Positions 8,657-16,801 of a DNA stretch of 58,956 nt are shown one piece after another. The DNA lies in assembly GCA_050331575.1 (NCBI GenBank), contig JBHJGS010000066.1, positions 1 to 58,956 of the forward strand, read 5' to 3'. The position numbers and the translations under genes are program-made. The notes under the pieces are model-generated. The model saw only the letters and a program-made list of their open reading frames with translations. It did no database searches and was not told where the DNA came from. Every line of letters starts with the position of its first letter. Within the stretch, counting starts at the first letter, position 1. The DNA comes from JBHJGS01 sp050331575. Lineage in GTDB: Bacteria; Pseudomonadota; Alphaproteobacteria; Sphingomonadales; Rhodothalassiaceae.

Positions 8657-8722
8657 CGACCGCGCGGCACATCTCCGACACACGCTGGGCCGGTCGGCCG
8701 GGCGGGGATGGCCGCGCGGTCG
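8657..8722 (+). other. Perfect 12-bp inverted repeat in the dnaK-dnaJ gap
   Basis: CGACCGCGCGGC at 8657-8668 pairs exactly with GCCGCGCGGTCG at 8711-8722, enclosing 42 bases that include a GGCCGGTCGGCCGG-rich inner dyad. In RNA this makes a very stable long hairpin, ending 37 bases before the dnaJ start. There is no T-run, so it is unlikely to be a complete terminator; mRNA processing or partial attenuation of dnaJ is possible. Confidence 0.6.
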
Positions 8723-8759
8723 CTCGTTCAGCCGCCACATCCGGCGCGAGGGTTAAGCG

Positions 8760-9887
8760 ATGCAGCAGGATTATTACGACGTGCTTGGCGTGGCCCGCGA
8801 CGCCGATGCCAAGACGCTCAAGGCCGCCTATCGCAAACTGGCGATGCAATATCATCCCGACCGCAATCCCGGCGATGCCGCGGCGGAGCAGAAATTCAAG
8901 GCCGTCAACCAAGCCTATGATGTTCTGAAAGATGATCAGAAACGCGCCGCCTATGACCGCTTCGGCCATGCAGCCTTTGAGGGCGGCATGGCGGGAGCCG
9001 GCGCCCATGGCCGGGCCGCGGGCTTTGATTTTGCCGACATCTTCAATGAGTTTTTCGGCGATATGGCCGGCGGTCGCGGGGCGCGTCGGCGCGGCGCGGC
9101 GCGCGGCGCGGACCTGCGCTATGACTTGGAACTGACCCTTGAAGAGGCGCACCAGGGCAAGAAGATGACCCTGGACATTCCGACCACGGTGGCCTGCGAG
9201 AGCTGCAACGGCTCCGGGGCGCGTGCGGGGTCCACACCGGAGGTCTGCTCGACCTGCGGCGGCATCGGCAAGGTGCGCGCCCAGCAGGGCTTTTTCATGG
9301 TTGAGCGGACCTGCCCAGCCTGCCGCGGCGCCGGCACCGTGATCACCGACCCTTGCCCGGACTGCGGCGGTGCGGGCCGGCGCGAAAAGGAAAAATCCCT
9401 CAGCGTCAATATTCCCGCGGGCGTTGACGACGGCACCCGCATCCGTCTGGCCGGCGAAGGCGAGGCTGGCGCGCGCGGGGGCCCGCCGGGCGATCTTTAC
9501 ATCTTCGTGTCGATTGTGCCGCACCCGCTGTTCCGCCGCGAGGCCGCGACGCTATTCTGCACCGTGCCGGTGGCGATGACCACGGCGATCCTCGGCGGCG
9601 AGGTGGAGGTGCCGACCATCGATGGCAAGCGCGCCAAGGTGAAGATTCCGGAGGGCACCCAGTCCGGCCGGCAGTTCCGCTTGCGCCAGAAGGGCATGAC
9701 CCAGCTCAATACCGGCCTTCGTGGCGACATGATCATCGAGGCCCATGTCGAAACCCCGGTGAACCTGACCAAGAAGCAACGCGACCTGATGGCCCAGTTC
9801 GCCCGGGAAGGCGGCGATACCATCTCGCCGCGCTCTAGCTCCTTCTTCGACAAGGTCAAAGAGGTCTGGGAGGACCTGACCGAATAG
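8760..9887 (+). CDS. dnaJ: Chaperone DnaJ (type A Hsp40)
   Basis: A 375-residue type A J-protein that stimulates DnaK ATPase activity and delivers substrates. The J domain has HPD at residues 32-34. A Gly/Phe-rich stretch follows at about 70-118, with an extra Arg-rich patch (GGRGARRRGAARG). Four zinc-binding CxxCxGxG-type motifs have cysteines at 146/149, 163/166, 185/188 and 199/202. The C-terminal substrate-binding domain ends in WEDLTE. GAGGG at 8748-8752 precedes the ATG by seven bases. It is presumably expressed from the dnaK promoter, subject to whatever the hairpin between the two genes does. Confidence 0.98.
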   Translation: MQQDYYDVLGVARDADAKTLKAAYRKLAMQYHPDRNPGDAAAEQKFKAVNQAYDVLKDDQKRAAYDRFGHAAFEGGMAGAGAHGRAAGFDFADIFNEFFGDMAGGRGARRRGAARGADLRYDLELTLEEAHQGKKMTLDIPTTVACESCNGSGARAGSTPEVCSTCGGIGKVRAQQGFFMVERTCPACRGAGTVITDPCPDCGGAGRREKEKSLSVNIPAGVDDGTRIRLAGEGEAGARGGPPGDLYIFVSIVPHPLFRREAATLFCTVPVAMTTAILGGEVEVPTIDGKRAKVKIPEGTQSGRQFRLRQKGMTQLNTGLRGDMIIEAHVETPVNLTKKQRDLMAQFAREGGDTISPRSSSFFDKVKEVWEDLTE

Positions 9888-9970
9888 CGGCGGCCACGCG
9901 CTGCGCACCCGCCGCGTCAGTCAGCTTGACCGCCTCCCGGGCACCGCTGGCCCGCCGATCCCGCCCCCGT

Positions 9971-10003
9971 GACGCTAGGCCGACGCTAGGCCGACGCCAG
10001 GCG
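9971..10003. repeat. Three 11-bp tandem repeats after dnaJ
   Basis: GACGCTAGGCC occurs twice in tandem (9971-9981, 9982-9992) followed by a diverged copy GACGCCAGGCG. It lies in the 244-base gap between the convergent dnaJ and phoX genes. Two GC-rich hairpins follow (10022-10042 and 10050-10062), which may end both transcripts without a T-run. Confidence 0.55.
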
Positions 10004-10131
10004 GACCCAGGCGGAGGCAGGGGCGGCGAAAGGTGCGCCGCCTTGCCTGGGCGCCACGGCGCCTGGTCTTGTCTAACCCGTGGGCATTGCGTCCGACCCA
10101 AGCCGAGTGCCAACGGTCGGATGACGCACTC

Positions 10132-11808
10132 CTAGCGACGGAAGGCCAAAAGCTTCAGGAACGGCCCCTGGATTGCGAAGGTGATGCCGGGGGTTTGGAT
10201 ATTCACGAACAACGTATTGCCGTCCGGCGAGAAGCTGGCGCCGGCCCATTCCTGACCGGTGAAGTCGGTCTGGTCGGTCACACCCAAAGCGTCGGGATTG
10301 CGTGGCGCCCCGGTCATGTCAGTGGTGCCGGCGATATCTGACGGGCTCAGCTGGATATTGTTTTCCGCGAACACGAAGGTGTTGCCGTCGGGCAGCACGA
10401 AGGTCAGCCGCGCCAGCCCGCCGCCGTCCTCACAGGCCAGAATGGTGCCGGTGCGCGGGTGGATGGTGATATTGTCGACATTGTTGCCGACCGCGGCATC
10501 GGGCGAGACGAACAGGCATTCCAGCACGCCGCGGGTGGGATCGGCCGGATCCGGCGTGAACGCCCAGATCGCGCCTTCCACCGCCGCGCCGCCGAAGGTG
10601 TCGGCGAAGAAGAAGGTGCCGTTGGCAAACCAGGCGCCCTCACCGCGGCGGAAGATCGCGCCGCCGGCGCGGATGCCGCCGACGATGGCGCTGGACATGA
10701 TCGGGTCGGTGGCCACCTGGCCGTCGGAGAACTGCCCCTCTGGTGTGGCGAAGGGCAGGAAGGCGGGGTCGGAGAACAGCTCGGTGACATCGGGCAGGCC
10801 GGTGGCCGCGGCCAGTTGCGGCGGCACGAAGAAGGGGCCGGAGGCCTGACCCGGAGCGAAGCCCGTGGGCACCGGCACCATGGCCACGTCGAAGCGGTCG
10901 CCCAGTTGCGGGTTGGTCAGATTGGCGTTGGGTTGGCCGTCCACCGCCAGCATGTAGAACTGGCCGTCGACCAGGCTGCCGTCCGGCCGCTCCAGGCCGT
11001 TGGCGGCCTCAGCGGCGTTGGTCGGCACGAACAGATAGATGCCGGAGAAGGTCGGCGAGCTGTCTTCCGTCAGCAAGACGGCATTGGTGCGCGGATCCAC
11101 CGCGATCGCTTCATGGGAGAAGCGGCCCAATTGGGTCAGCGCGGTGCCGGTGGCCTGGCCGCTGGCCGGCACGTCGAACACGAAGCCGTGGTCGAGGCCG
11201 GGGAACAGGGTCACGCCGTCTTCCTCGCAGCTCATCCAGCTGCCCCACGGCGTCGGGCCGCCGGCGCAATTGTTGCGAGTCCCGCCCAGCGCGGAAGACG
11301 CGGTGGTGAAGCGCCGGCCATCATATTCCAGGCGAGTGCAGCCGCCGCCGGCCCCGCCGGCCGCACCGCCCACTGGATCATAGACAGAGGCGCCGCCATT
11401 GGCGTTGAACAGCGGCTCAGGGTCGCCGCCGAGGATTGAGGTGCCGGTGATTTCATGATTGCGGATCAGGGTCAGCCGCCGGCCGTTCACCGCAACGATC
11501 GCCATGCCGTCATGGTCATTGGGCGTCACCAGCCCGTCGGCCAACTGGTCGCCGGTCCAACCGAAGCTTTGGTAGCGGAAACCCGGCGGCAGGGACAAGA
11601 GCGGCAGGCCGGTGGCCAGGTCGCGGGCCGGCCGCGGCGGCCCGAATGGGCTTGGGATCAGGTCTGAAAAGCCGCCTTCGACCTGCGCCCGCGCGCCGCG
11701 CATGGTCAGACCGCCGAACGGCCCTGCCACCATACACGCACCCAAGGCCAGACCGCTGCGCTTGACGAAATCGCGCCGGTCGACGGTGTTTTTGAGAACC
11801 CGCACCAT
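10132..11808 (-). CDS. phoX: PhoX-type (DUF839) phosphatase, Tat-exported
   Basis: A 558-residue member of the PhoX family of monomeric alkaline phosphatases, which hydrolyse phosphate esters in the periplasm using an iron-calcium cofactor. The ATG at 11806-11808 is supported by GGAGGG six bases upstream; the frame is open 24 codons further but without a likely start. The N-terminus is a twin-arginine signal, RRDFVKRSGLALG at residues 11-23, fitting export of a folded metalloenzyme. The family signature NNCAGGPTPWGSWMSCEED is intact; its cysteine (Cys181) corresponds to the metal-bridging cysteine of characterised PhoX. It is monocistronic and convergent with dnaJ. A 19-bp near-palindrome lies about 110 bases upstream. 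Confidence 0.88.
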   Translation of the reverse strand: MVRVLKNTVDRRDFVKRSGLALGACMVAGPFGGLTMRGARAQVEGGFSDLIPSPFGPPRPARDLATGLPLLSLPPGFRYQSFGWTGDQLADGLVTPNDHDGMAIVAVNGRRLTLIRNHEITGTSILGGDPEPLFNANGGASVYDPVGGAAGGAGGGCTRLEYDGRRFTTASSALGGTRNNCAGGPTPWGSWMSCEEDGVTLFPGLDHGFVFDVPASGQATGTALTQLGRFSHEAIAVDPRTNAVLLTEDSSPTFSGIYLFVPTNAAEAANGLERPDGSLVDGQFYMLAVDGQPNANLTNPQLGDRFDVAMVPVPTGFAPGQASGPFFVPPQLAAATGLPDVTELFSDPAFLPFATPEGQFSDGQVATDPIMSSAIVGGIRAGGAIFRRGEGAWFANGTFFFADTFGGAAVEGAIWAFTPDPADPTRGVLECLFVSPDAAVGNNVDNITIHPRTGTILACEDGGGLARLTFVLPDGNTFVFAENNIQLSPSDIAGTTDMTGAPRNPDALGVTDQTDFTGQEWAGASFSPDGNTLFVNIQTPGITFAIQGPFLKLLAFRR

Positions 11809-11920
11809 CTTATCCCTCCAACTTGTGTCCCTCGCCAATCTCATTACGGCGTGGCAATGACGCTTCGAAGACTCCGCCATGATGATTTGGAGACGAAAAG
11901 ATGACAGGCTCGATTCTGTA

Positions 11921-11939
11921 CTTGCTAATTATTTGCAAG
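11921..11939. promoter_or_regulatory. Fur-box-like near-palindrome upstream of phoX
   Basis: CTTGCTAATTATTTGCAAG is an imperfect 19-bp palindrome with an AT core between TTGC and GCAA arms. Caulobacter-type Fur boxes have a similar TTGC-AAT-ATT-GCAA shape, so this may be an iron-control site. It reads toward phoX, 113 bases before the start codon. A phosphate-control site cannot be excluded. Confidence 0.35.
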
Positions 11940-12055
11940 AGGTAGAGACCCGCCCCACGGTTGGTCTATAACCTGAAACAGAGTCGCTCAGGCCGTCTCG
12001 GGCAGTATCGGATTGATTGGTAACGCACAGCCAGTCCAATCGGTCCGATGGTGCT

Positions 12056-12691
12056 CTAGATCACCATCGTGCCGAGGGCGTTGCGGCGGCCGGCGCGGGG
12101 GCGTTCCAAGCTCATCACCCGGGAATAATAGGTGCGCGAGCCTTCCTCATCGACGGTGCGCAAGCTCAAGCCAAGCGCCGGGGCGTAATAGGCGGTGCGC
12201 ACCGTCGTCACCGCCGTGCCGTCGATTTCGCGCTCCTGTTCAATACGCACGATATAGACCTCGAAGCGCTCGTCCCCGACACTGACCTCTCCGATATCCT
12301 CAACCTTGAAGTGGATCCGGTTGCGGCCGCGATAGCCGCTTTGCTTGACCTCGATGTCCGAGGTCAGGCTCAACTGCTTGCCGACGGCCAGGGGAAACAG
12401 CGGCGCCAGATCCTCCGCTGCCAGATGGTGCACCAGATGCAGGCCGTCGGCCTCCACCTCGGTAACGAACAAGCCGCGGAACGAACGGCGATGGTTGGCG
12501 AAGGCGTCGCCATTGTAATAGGTCAGATGCGCGATCTGCCCATCAACCTTGGTGACCTTCATGTCATAGAGCACGCCATTGACATTGACGGTGGCACGCA
12601 GGCCTTCGGGCAGGGGGTAATGCGCGCCGGCATTGAGCCCGCACGCAGCTATGCACCCCGTCATGGCCAAGGCCAGCACACGGTGCCGCAT
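12056..12691 (-). CDS. Putative lipoprotein with DUF3108-like C-terminus
   Basis: A protein of about 211 residues from the ATG at 12691; a GTG lies nine codons upstream but would delay the signal sequence. The N-terminus is a lipoprotein signal, MRHRVLALAMTGCIAAC, with two possible lipidation cysteines; IAAC is the better lipobox. The mature part is beta-rich and ends in a segment TAYYAPALGLSLRTVDEEGS that resembles the end of DUF3108-type periplasmic proteins. The assignment to that family is tentative. It is a single gene on the minus strand, separated from phoX by 175 and more bases. Function is unknown. Confidence 0.7.
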   Translation of the reverse strand: MRHRVLALAMTGCIAACGLNAGAHYPLPEGLRATVNVNGVLYDMKVTKVDGQIAHLTYYNGDAFANHRRSFRGLFVTEVEADGLHLVHHLAAEDLAPLFPLAVGKQLSLTSDIEVKQSGYRGRNRIHFKVEDIGEVSVGDERFEVYIVRIEQEREIDGTAVTTVRTAYYAPALGLSLRTVDEEGSRTYYSRVMSLERPRAGRRNALGTMVI

Positions 12692-12815
12692 AACTCCAAG
12701 ACCCTGTGAACGTATCACGGCGCGACCCTTTCCAGCATTCGTATCTTAGCCCTGCACGGGCCGCGGGCTCAAGAGGGGTATCAGGGGCTAGGCAAGCCCG
12801 GGGCAGCGGGTCTAG

Positions 12816-12890
12816 GGCATTATCCGATCAATCGCGATCGCGTTTGATCGGATGACAAGGCCCACCGTCTAGGGGGCGAGCAACTTTGCT
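12816..12890. repeat. Dispersed palindromic element, copy 1
   Basis: It starts with GGGCATTAT, then a 28-bp palindrome at 12824-12851 (left half CCGATCAATCGCGA, right half its reverse complement with one mismatch), a short spacer, and GGGGGCGAGCAACTTTGCT. Nearly the same sequence occurs at 41185-41262, and its right end alone at 1455-1473. The core contains GCGATCGC and three GATC sites. Confidence 0.85.
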
Positions 12891-12956
12891 TTAGAACTCG
12901 CCCGGTCCGGAAGGCCATCTTACACGGGTGAAGGCACGGGTGAAGGGAGGCGGCGC

Positions 12957-14969
12957 ATGCGAGCCATTGCGATTGGGATTGCCACCATCTTGCTCTTAAG
13001 CTGGCCAGCCATGTCGCAGTCGGCCGGCCCGTCAGATCCGGGAACAGATCTGGCAACGGATCCGGGCACTGCGCCGGCGCAGGAGACCGCAGCCCAGTCG
13101 GATCCGAGTGCCGACCTCACCGCTGCCGGGCAGCCGTCTCCCTTGCGCGCGTTCGTGGATGGGTTGGCAGCGGGGCATGTCAATGATGGCGAGCCGGTCG
13201 GCATGATCGTCACCGTTGTCAATGGCCCTGAAACGCTGGTGCTGCCTTATGGCATGGCCGAACTGGATCAGGGCGAGCCGGTCACCGAGGACACGCTGTT
13301 CCGCATCGGCTCCATCAGCAAGACCTTTGTCTGGCTGGCGGTGATGATGCTGGTGGACGAGGGACGGCTCGATCTCGACGTCGACGTCAATACCTATCTC
13401 GATGGTCTGCGCGTTCCCAAGAAGTTCGGCGAACCGGTGACCCTGAACGATCTGATGGCGCATCGCGCCGGCTTTGAGGAAAGCTACGCGCTGTATCTGG
13501 ACACCACATCGGGACGGGATCTGACCGAGGCGCTGGAGCATACCCGGCCGGAGCGGGTGTATCCGCCAGGCGAGGTGACCAGCTATTCCAATTGGGGTGC
13601 TGCCCTCGCCGCCAAGATCGTCGAAGACGTCACCGGCCAGCCCTTCGCCGCCTTTGCGCGCGAGCGCTTGATCGCCCCCTTGGACATTGCCGAGGGCATC
13701 ACGCTTGAAGAGCCGCTGCCGGACAATCAGCCCGGCACCATGGAGCCGGCGATGTTCGAACGGCTGTCGCGCGGCTATTTGAAAGCGCAGGGGCGGTTTC
13801 GGCCGGTGCCTTATATGCATATCGGCGCGATGTGGCCGGTCGGCGGCATCGCCATGGATGGCGGCGCCATGGCCGCCTATATGCGCATGCTGCTGGAGCG
13901 GGGCGAGGCGGGTGGCACGCGCCTGCTCAGCGACCAGGCGTTTCAGCGCATGCTGACCCGCGCCTTTGCCGACCGTCCGACCGGTCCGGATCTGGCGCAC
14001 GGCTTCATGCAAGGGACGATTGCCGGCATCGAGCATTTCGGCCACGGCGGCAACACCACCGGCTTTACCAGCATCATGCGCGTGGCCCCGCAGCTGGACG
14101 CCGGCGTGTTCGTGTCGGTGACCACTCCAAGTGCCGGACAGGTGGCCTATATCCTGTCTGCGGCGATCCTACGCCGCATCGCCGATCAGGCCATCGGCCC
14201 GCCGCGCCCGCAGCCGATCGATCCGGCCCCGGCCTTGGCCGAGCGTGCCGCCGGTACCTATTTGGTCGACCGCCGGTCCTTCACCCGCTTTGAGAAGCTG
14301 TTCGCATCGGTCACGCCGATGACGCTGAAAGCGCTGGAAGACGGCGGCCTGCTGCTGAGCTCGCCCGCGGGCCAGGAGCGGCTGACGCGGGTTGCCCCAT
14401 TCACCTATGCCGCCGTGAACGGTGGCCGCTATCATCTGGTGACCGACGAGGATGGCGAAGTCATTCGCATCGTCGAGCCCTTCGGGATCATGTCCTTCAC
14501 CAAGACCGGGCCTTTGGGCTCGCCGCAGACCTTGGTGTTGAGTCTAAGCCTGGTCGGGGTGCTGGCGACCACCACGCTGATCGGCGCGTGGCGCCGGCAG
14601 GGCCGCCAGGTGCCGACGACCGGGGTGGGCCGTCTGCTCACCGGTCTGGATCTGCTCACGGCCCTGGCTTGGCTGGCCTTTTTCGTGTTGCTTGCGATCG
14701 CCGTGCAAGGCCTTGCCGGCGCCAATCAGGCCCGCTTCACTGAACCGGGCTATTATCCCTATCCGTCGCTGGAGCGTATGCTGACCTGGGCGGACATTAC
14801 CGCCATCCTGTCTATCATCATGATCATCGCGACCCTGCCGGTGTGGCGCAAGTCCGGCTGGACGCTCTGGCGCAAGCTGCACCACAGCCTCTTCGCCCTC
14901 GCCATGGTGTTGGGCCTGATCATGCTGATTCAGTGGAATGTCATCCTGGCGCCGTTGTCGCGCGGATGA
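12957..14969 (+). CDS. Exported beta-lactamase-fold serine hydrolase with C-terminal membrane domain
   Basis: A 670-residue protein of the serine beta-lactamase/class C/DD-peptidase superfamily. A signal sequence occupies about residues 1-22, followed by a low-complexity linker. The catalytic motifs are SISK (Ser119, Lys122), YSN (210-212) and HGG (363-365), all in the spacing of class C-like esterases and peptidases. Residues 510-670 hold four hydrophobic helices (about 515-535, 555-580, 600-620, 635-660), an extension found in one subgroup of these proteins. The catalytic domain would face the periplasm. AGGGAGG at 12944-12950 supports the ATG. True substrate unknown; peptidoglycan peptides, D-amino-acid peptides or esters are possible. 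No obvious operon partner. Confidence 0.9.
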   Translation: MRAIAIGIATILLLSWPAMSQSAGPSDPGTDLATDPGTAPAQETAAQSDPSADLTAAGQPSPLRAFVDGLAAGHVNDGEPVGMIVTVVNGPETLVLPYGMAELDQGEPVTEDTLFRIGSISKTFVWLAVMMLVDEGRLDLDVDVNTYLDGLRVPKKFGEPVTLNDLMAHRAGFEESYALYLDTTSGRDLTEALEHTRPERVYPPGEVTSYSNWGAALAAKIVEDVTGQPFAAFARERLIAPLDIAEGITLEEPLPDNQPGTMEPAMFERLSRGYLKAQGRFRPVPYMHIGAMWPVGGIAMDGGAMAAYMRMLLERGEAGGTRLLSDQAFQRMLTRAFADRPTGPDLAHGFMQGTIAGIEHFGHGGNTTGFTSIMRVAPQLDAGVFVSVTTPSAGQVAYILSAAILRRIADQAIGPPRPQPIDPAPALAERAAGTYLVDRRSFTRFEKLFASVTPMTLKALEDGGLLLSSPAGQERLTRVAPFTYAAVNGGRYHLVTDEDGEVIRIVEPFGIMSFTKTGPLGSPQTLVLSLSLVGVLATTTLIGAWRRQGRQVPTTGVGRLLTGLDLLTALAWLAFFVLLAIAVQGLAGANQARFTEPGYYPYPSLERMLTWADITAILSIIMIIATLPVWRKSGWTLWRKLHHSLFALAMVLGLIMLIQWNVILAPLSRG

Positions 14970-15060
14970 CGCCAGCCCCTCGTCCCCATGCAGGAGAGGA
15001 GCTGAGGTGAGGGGGGCGGTCATGGCGAGCCGCAGGCGCGGAAATCAGATGGTCGCCATG

Positions 15061-15822
15061 TCACGTCGCCAAGCGGTGGTTCAGGGGGGTGCCGGTGGCC
15101 GCAGCCTTGTGCCGTGCCTTCAGGAGCAGCTGCATCTGGGCGACGCCGATCATGTCGACGGCGGAGTGCAGAAGGATCCCCGGCAGGATGCTGTCCGAGA
15201 CCAGATACATCAGCGTCAGCACCAAGGTGATCGGCCCGGTCCGCAGGACGCCGCGCCAGCCCTGGTAGAGATGCAGCAGCATGAAGCCCAGCCCGGCGAT
15301 ACCAGCGGCTGCCCAAACCGGCAGAAACAAGGCCAGGGTGGTGATCGCAAAGGCTCTGAGCAGGAATTCTTCGGTCGGCCCGGCGCTGAGGGCGGCCAAT
15401 TGCGCATAGCGGTAACCGCGACGGGTCTGCGGCATGAATATCTCCAATCCGCCGGATTTCTCCAGATGGCGCGCGGTCTTGGCGCATTCTTCCGGATCGG
15501 TTTTCAGCCGATGCGTGCAATAGCCCAGATAGGCGATGACCAGCGCGGCCACGCCCCAGGCAAGCGCGGCACCCCAGCCGCTGCCCGGGCCCAAAATGGC
15601 AAAGCCGCGGCCGGACAAGATCCAGGCGATGCCGGCAATCAGGCTCATGCCCCATAGCAACAGGCTGGTCAGGCGCAGCAGGCGGATGCGGCTTGCTTCA
15701 TTGTGCGCCTTGGCCGATGGGGCGCCGCTCACAGCCTCCCAAATCGTATAGCCCAGCAGAGCAAGGCCTAAGAGGCCGCCGGTGACGATCAGCCAATGGT
15801 CAGGTGTCCAAGTCGGGGTCAT
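15061..15822 (-). CDS. CPBP family intramembrane glutamic/metallo-endopeptidase
   Basis: A 253-residue multi-helix membrane protein of the CPBP (CAAX protease/bacteriocin-processing, ABI) family. The conserved motifs are present in order: EEFLLR in the segment AGPTEEFLLRAF, the FxxxH-type GFMLLHLYQG, and the third motif in ILPGILLHSAVDM. These residues form the intramembrane active site in characterised relatives. I use the ATG at 15822, preceded by GGAG at good spacing; the longer frame begins with TTG. It is divergent from a TetR regulator across a gap that contains a clear operator, so the pair is probably co-regulated. The substrate cannot be inferred. Confidence 0.88.
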   Translation of the reverse strand: MTPTWTPDHWLIVTGGLLGLALLGYTIWEAVSGAPSAKAHNEASRIRLLRLTSLLLWGMSLIAGIAWILSGRGFAILGPGSGWGAALAWGVAALVIAYLGYCTHRLKTDPEECAKTARHLEKSGGLEIFMPQTRRGYRYAQLAALSAGPTEEFLLRAFAITTLALFLPVWAAAGIAGLGFMLLHLYQGWRGVLRTGPITLVLTLMYLVSDSILPGILLHSAVDMIGVAQMQLLLKARHKAAATGTPLNHRLAT

Positions 15823-16034
15823 GTCGATCTCCAATCAATGTCGGTGTTGATATGCGAATGCGGCTTCATGTTCACTTTCCTCACGATGCAAGAGCATCGG
15901 TCTCGCGGTCGGTGACCCGGTGCGGCGATCAGCTGGTCCTAGCGCTGGTCGGCTTGATCGTTCGGCCGGGTCTGGTCGTGCGGTAGGCTTGGTTTTTCAC
16001 CGCGCGTGCCGTATGGCTGTGGCACTAAGGTGAC

Positions 16035-16052
16035 TGTGAATTCCTATTCACA
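16035..16052. promoter_or_regulatory. Probable TetR operator
   Basis: TGTGAATTCCTATTCACA is an 18-bp near-perfect palindrome. It ends eight bases before the ATG of the TetR gene and lies in the gap shared with the divergent CPBP protease gene, the usual place for an autoregulatory TetR site. Confidence 0.65.
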
Positions 16053-16060
16053 ATAGGGCA

Positions 16061-16717
16061 ATGACGATGACCGGTCAAGGCACAAAACCCACAACCCAGG
16101 CCCGCGCGGCGCAAACCCGCGAGAAGCTGATCCAAGCGCTGGAGACCTTGCTGAAGAGCAAGGATTTCAGCCAGATCAGCGTGGCGGAAATCGCGGCGGA
16201 AGCCGGTGTGGCGGTTGGCACCGTCTATCGGCGCTTTGACAACAAGGAAGCGTTTGTGCCGGTTTTGGTGGAGCGCCTGCGCCAGCGTGGGCAAGACGCC
16301 TTGCAGCACTATAGCGCAGACGGCCTCTCCCTGCCGGAGCAGGACTTGCGCGGCGCACTGCGCCTGGTGGCAGCGCAATCCTGGCAGGATGTGACCGCGA
16401 ATGTGCATCTTTATCGCACGCTTTATCTTTATGTGCGCCTGAAGCCGGAGCTGGTGGCGGCGGGCTGGGAAGAGATTGAACAGATCGGCCTGCGGCAGTT
16501 CGAAGATTTGCTGTCAGCCTATGCCGATGAGATCACCCACCCGGATTTGGCCCTGGCCACACGCATGACCGCCTATCTGTTCTCAAGCCTGTTCATTGAG
16601 CGCGGCCTGTTCGCGGATGTGGCGGCCGTCTGGATCCGCGATCTGGACGGCGAGACCCTGGCGCGCGAAGTGGCCGATTGCGCCTATGCCTATCTGACCG
16701 CGCCGGTGCATGCTTGA
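16061..16717 (+). CDS. TetR/AcrR family transcriptional regulator
   Basis: A 218-residue repressor. The N-terminal helix-turn-helix is clear: REKLIQALETLLKSKDFSQI, then AEIAAEAGVAVGTVYRRFDNK at about residues 45-65, which is the TetR signature. The C-terminal ligand domain is unremarkable and shows no close match I recognise. The operator at 16035-16052 overlaps the expected promoter, so the protein most likely represses itself and perhaps the divergent CPBP protease. No clear ribosome site precedes the ATG; an alternative ATG is two codons in. The ligand is unknown. Confidence 0.92.
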   Translation: MTMTGQGTKPTTQARAAQTREKLIQALETLLKSKDFSQISVAEIAAEAGVAVGTVYRRFDNKEAFVPVLVERLRQRGQDALQHYSADGLSLPEQDLRGALRLVAAQSWQDVTANVHLYRTLYLYVRLKPELVAAGWEEIEQIGLRQFEDLLSAYADEITHPDLALATRMTAYLFSSLFIERGLFADVAAVWIRDLDGETLAREVADCAYAYLTAPVHA

Positions 16718-16801
16718 AGCCGGACCGGCCAGGCTCTAGGTCAAGAGTCCGTCCTCGGCTTTCCGCCGCTGCGCCCGCCCATGTTCAAAAGGTCGCCCGC
16801 C

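Noticed and set aside
6620..8740. A 706-codon open frame on the minus strand across dnaK
   Set aside because: It is antisense to dnaK, reflects high GC third positions, and has no family features.
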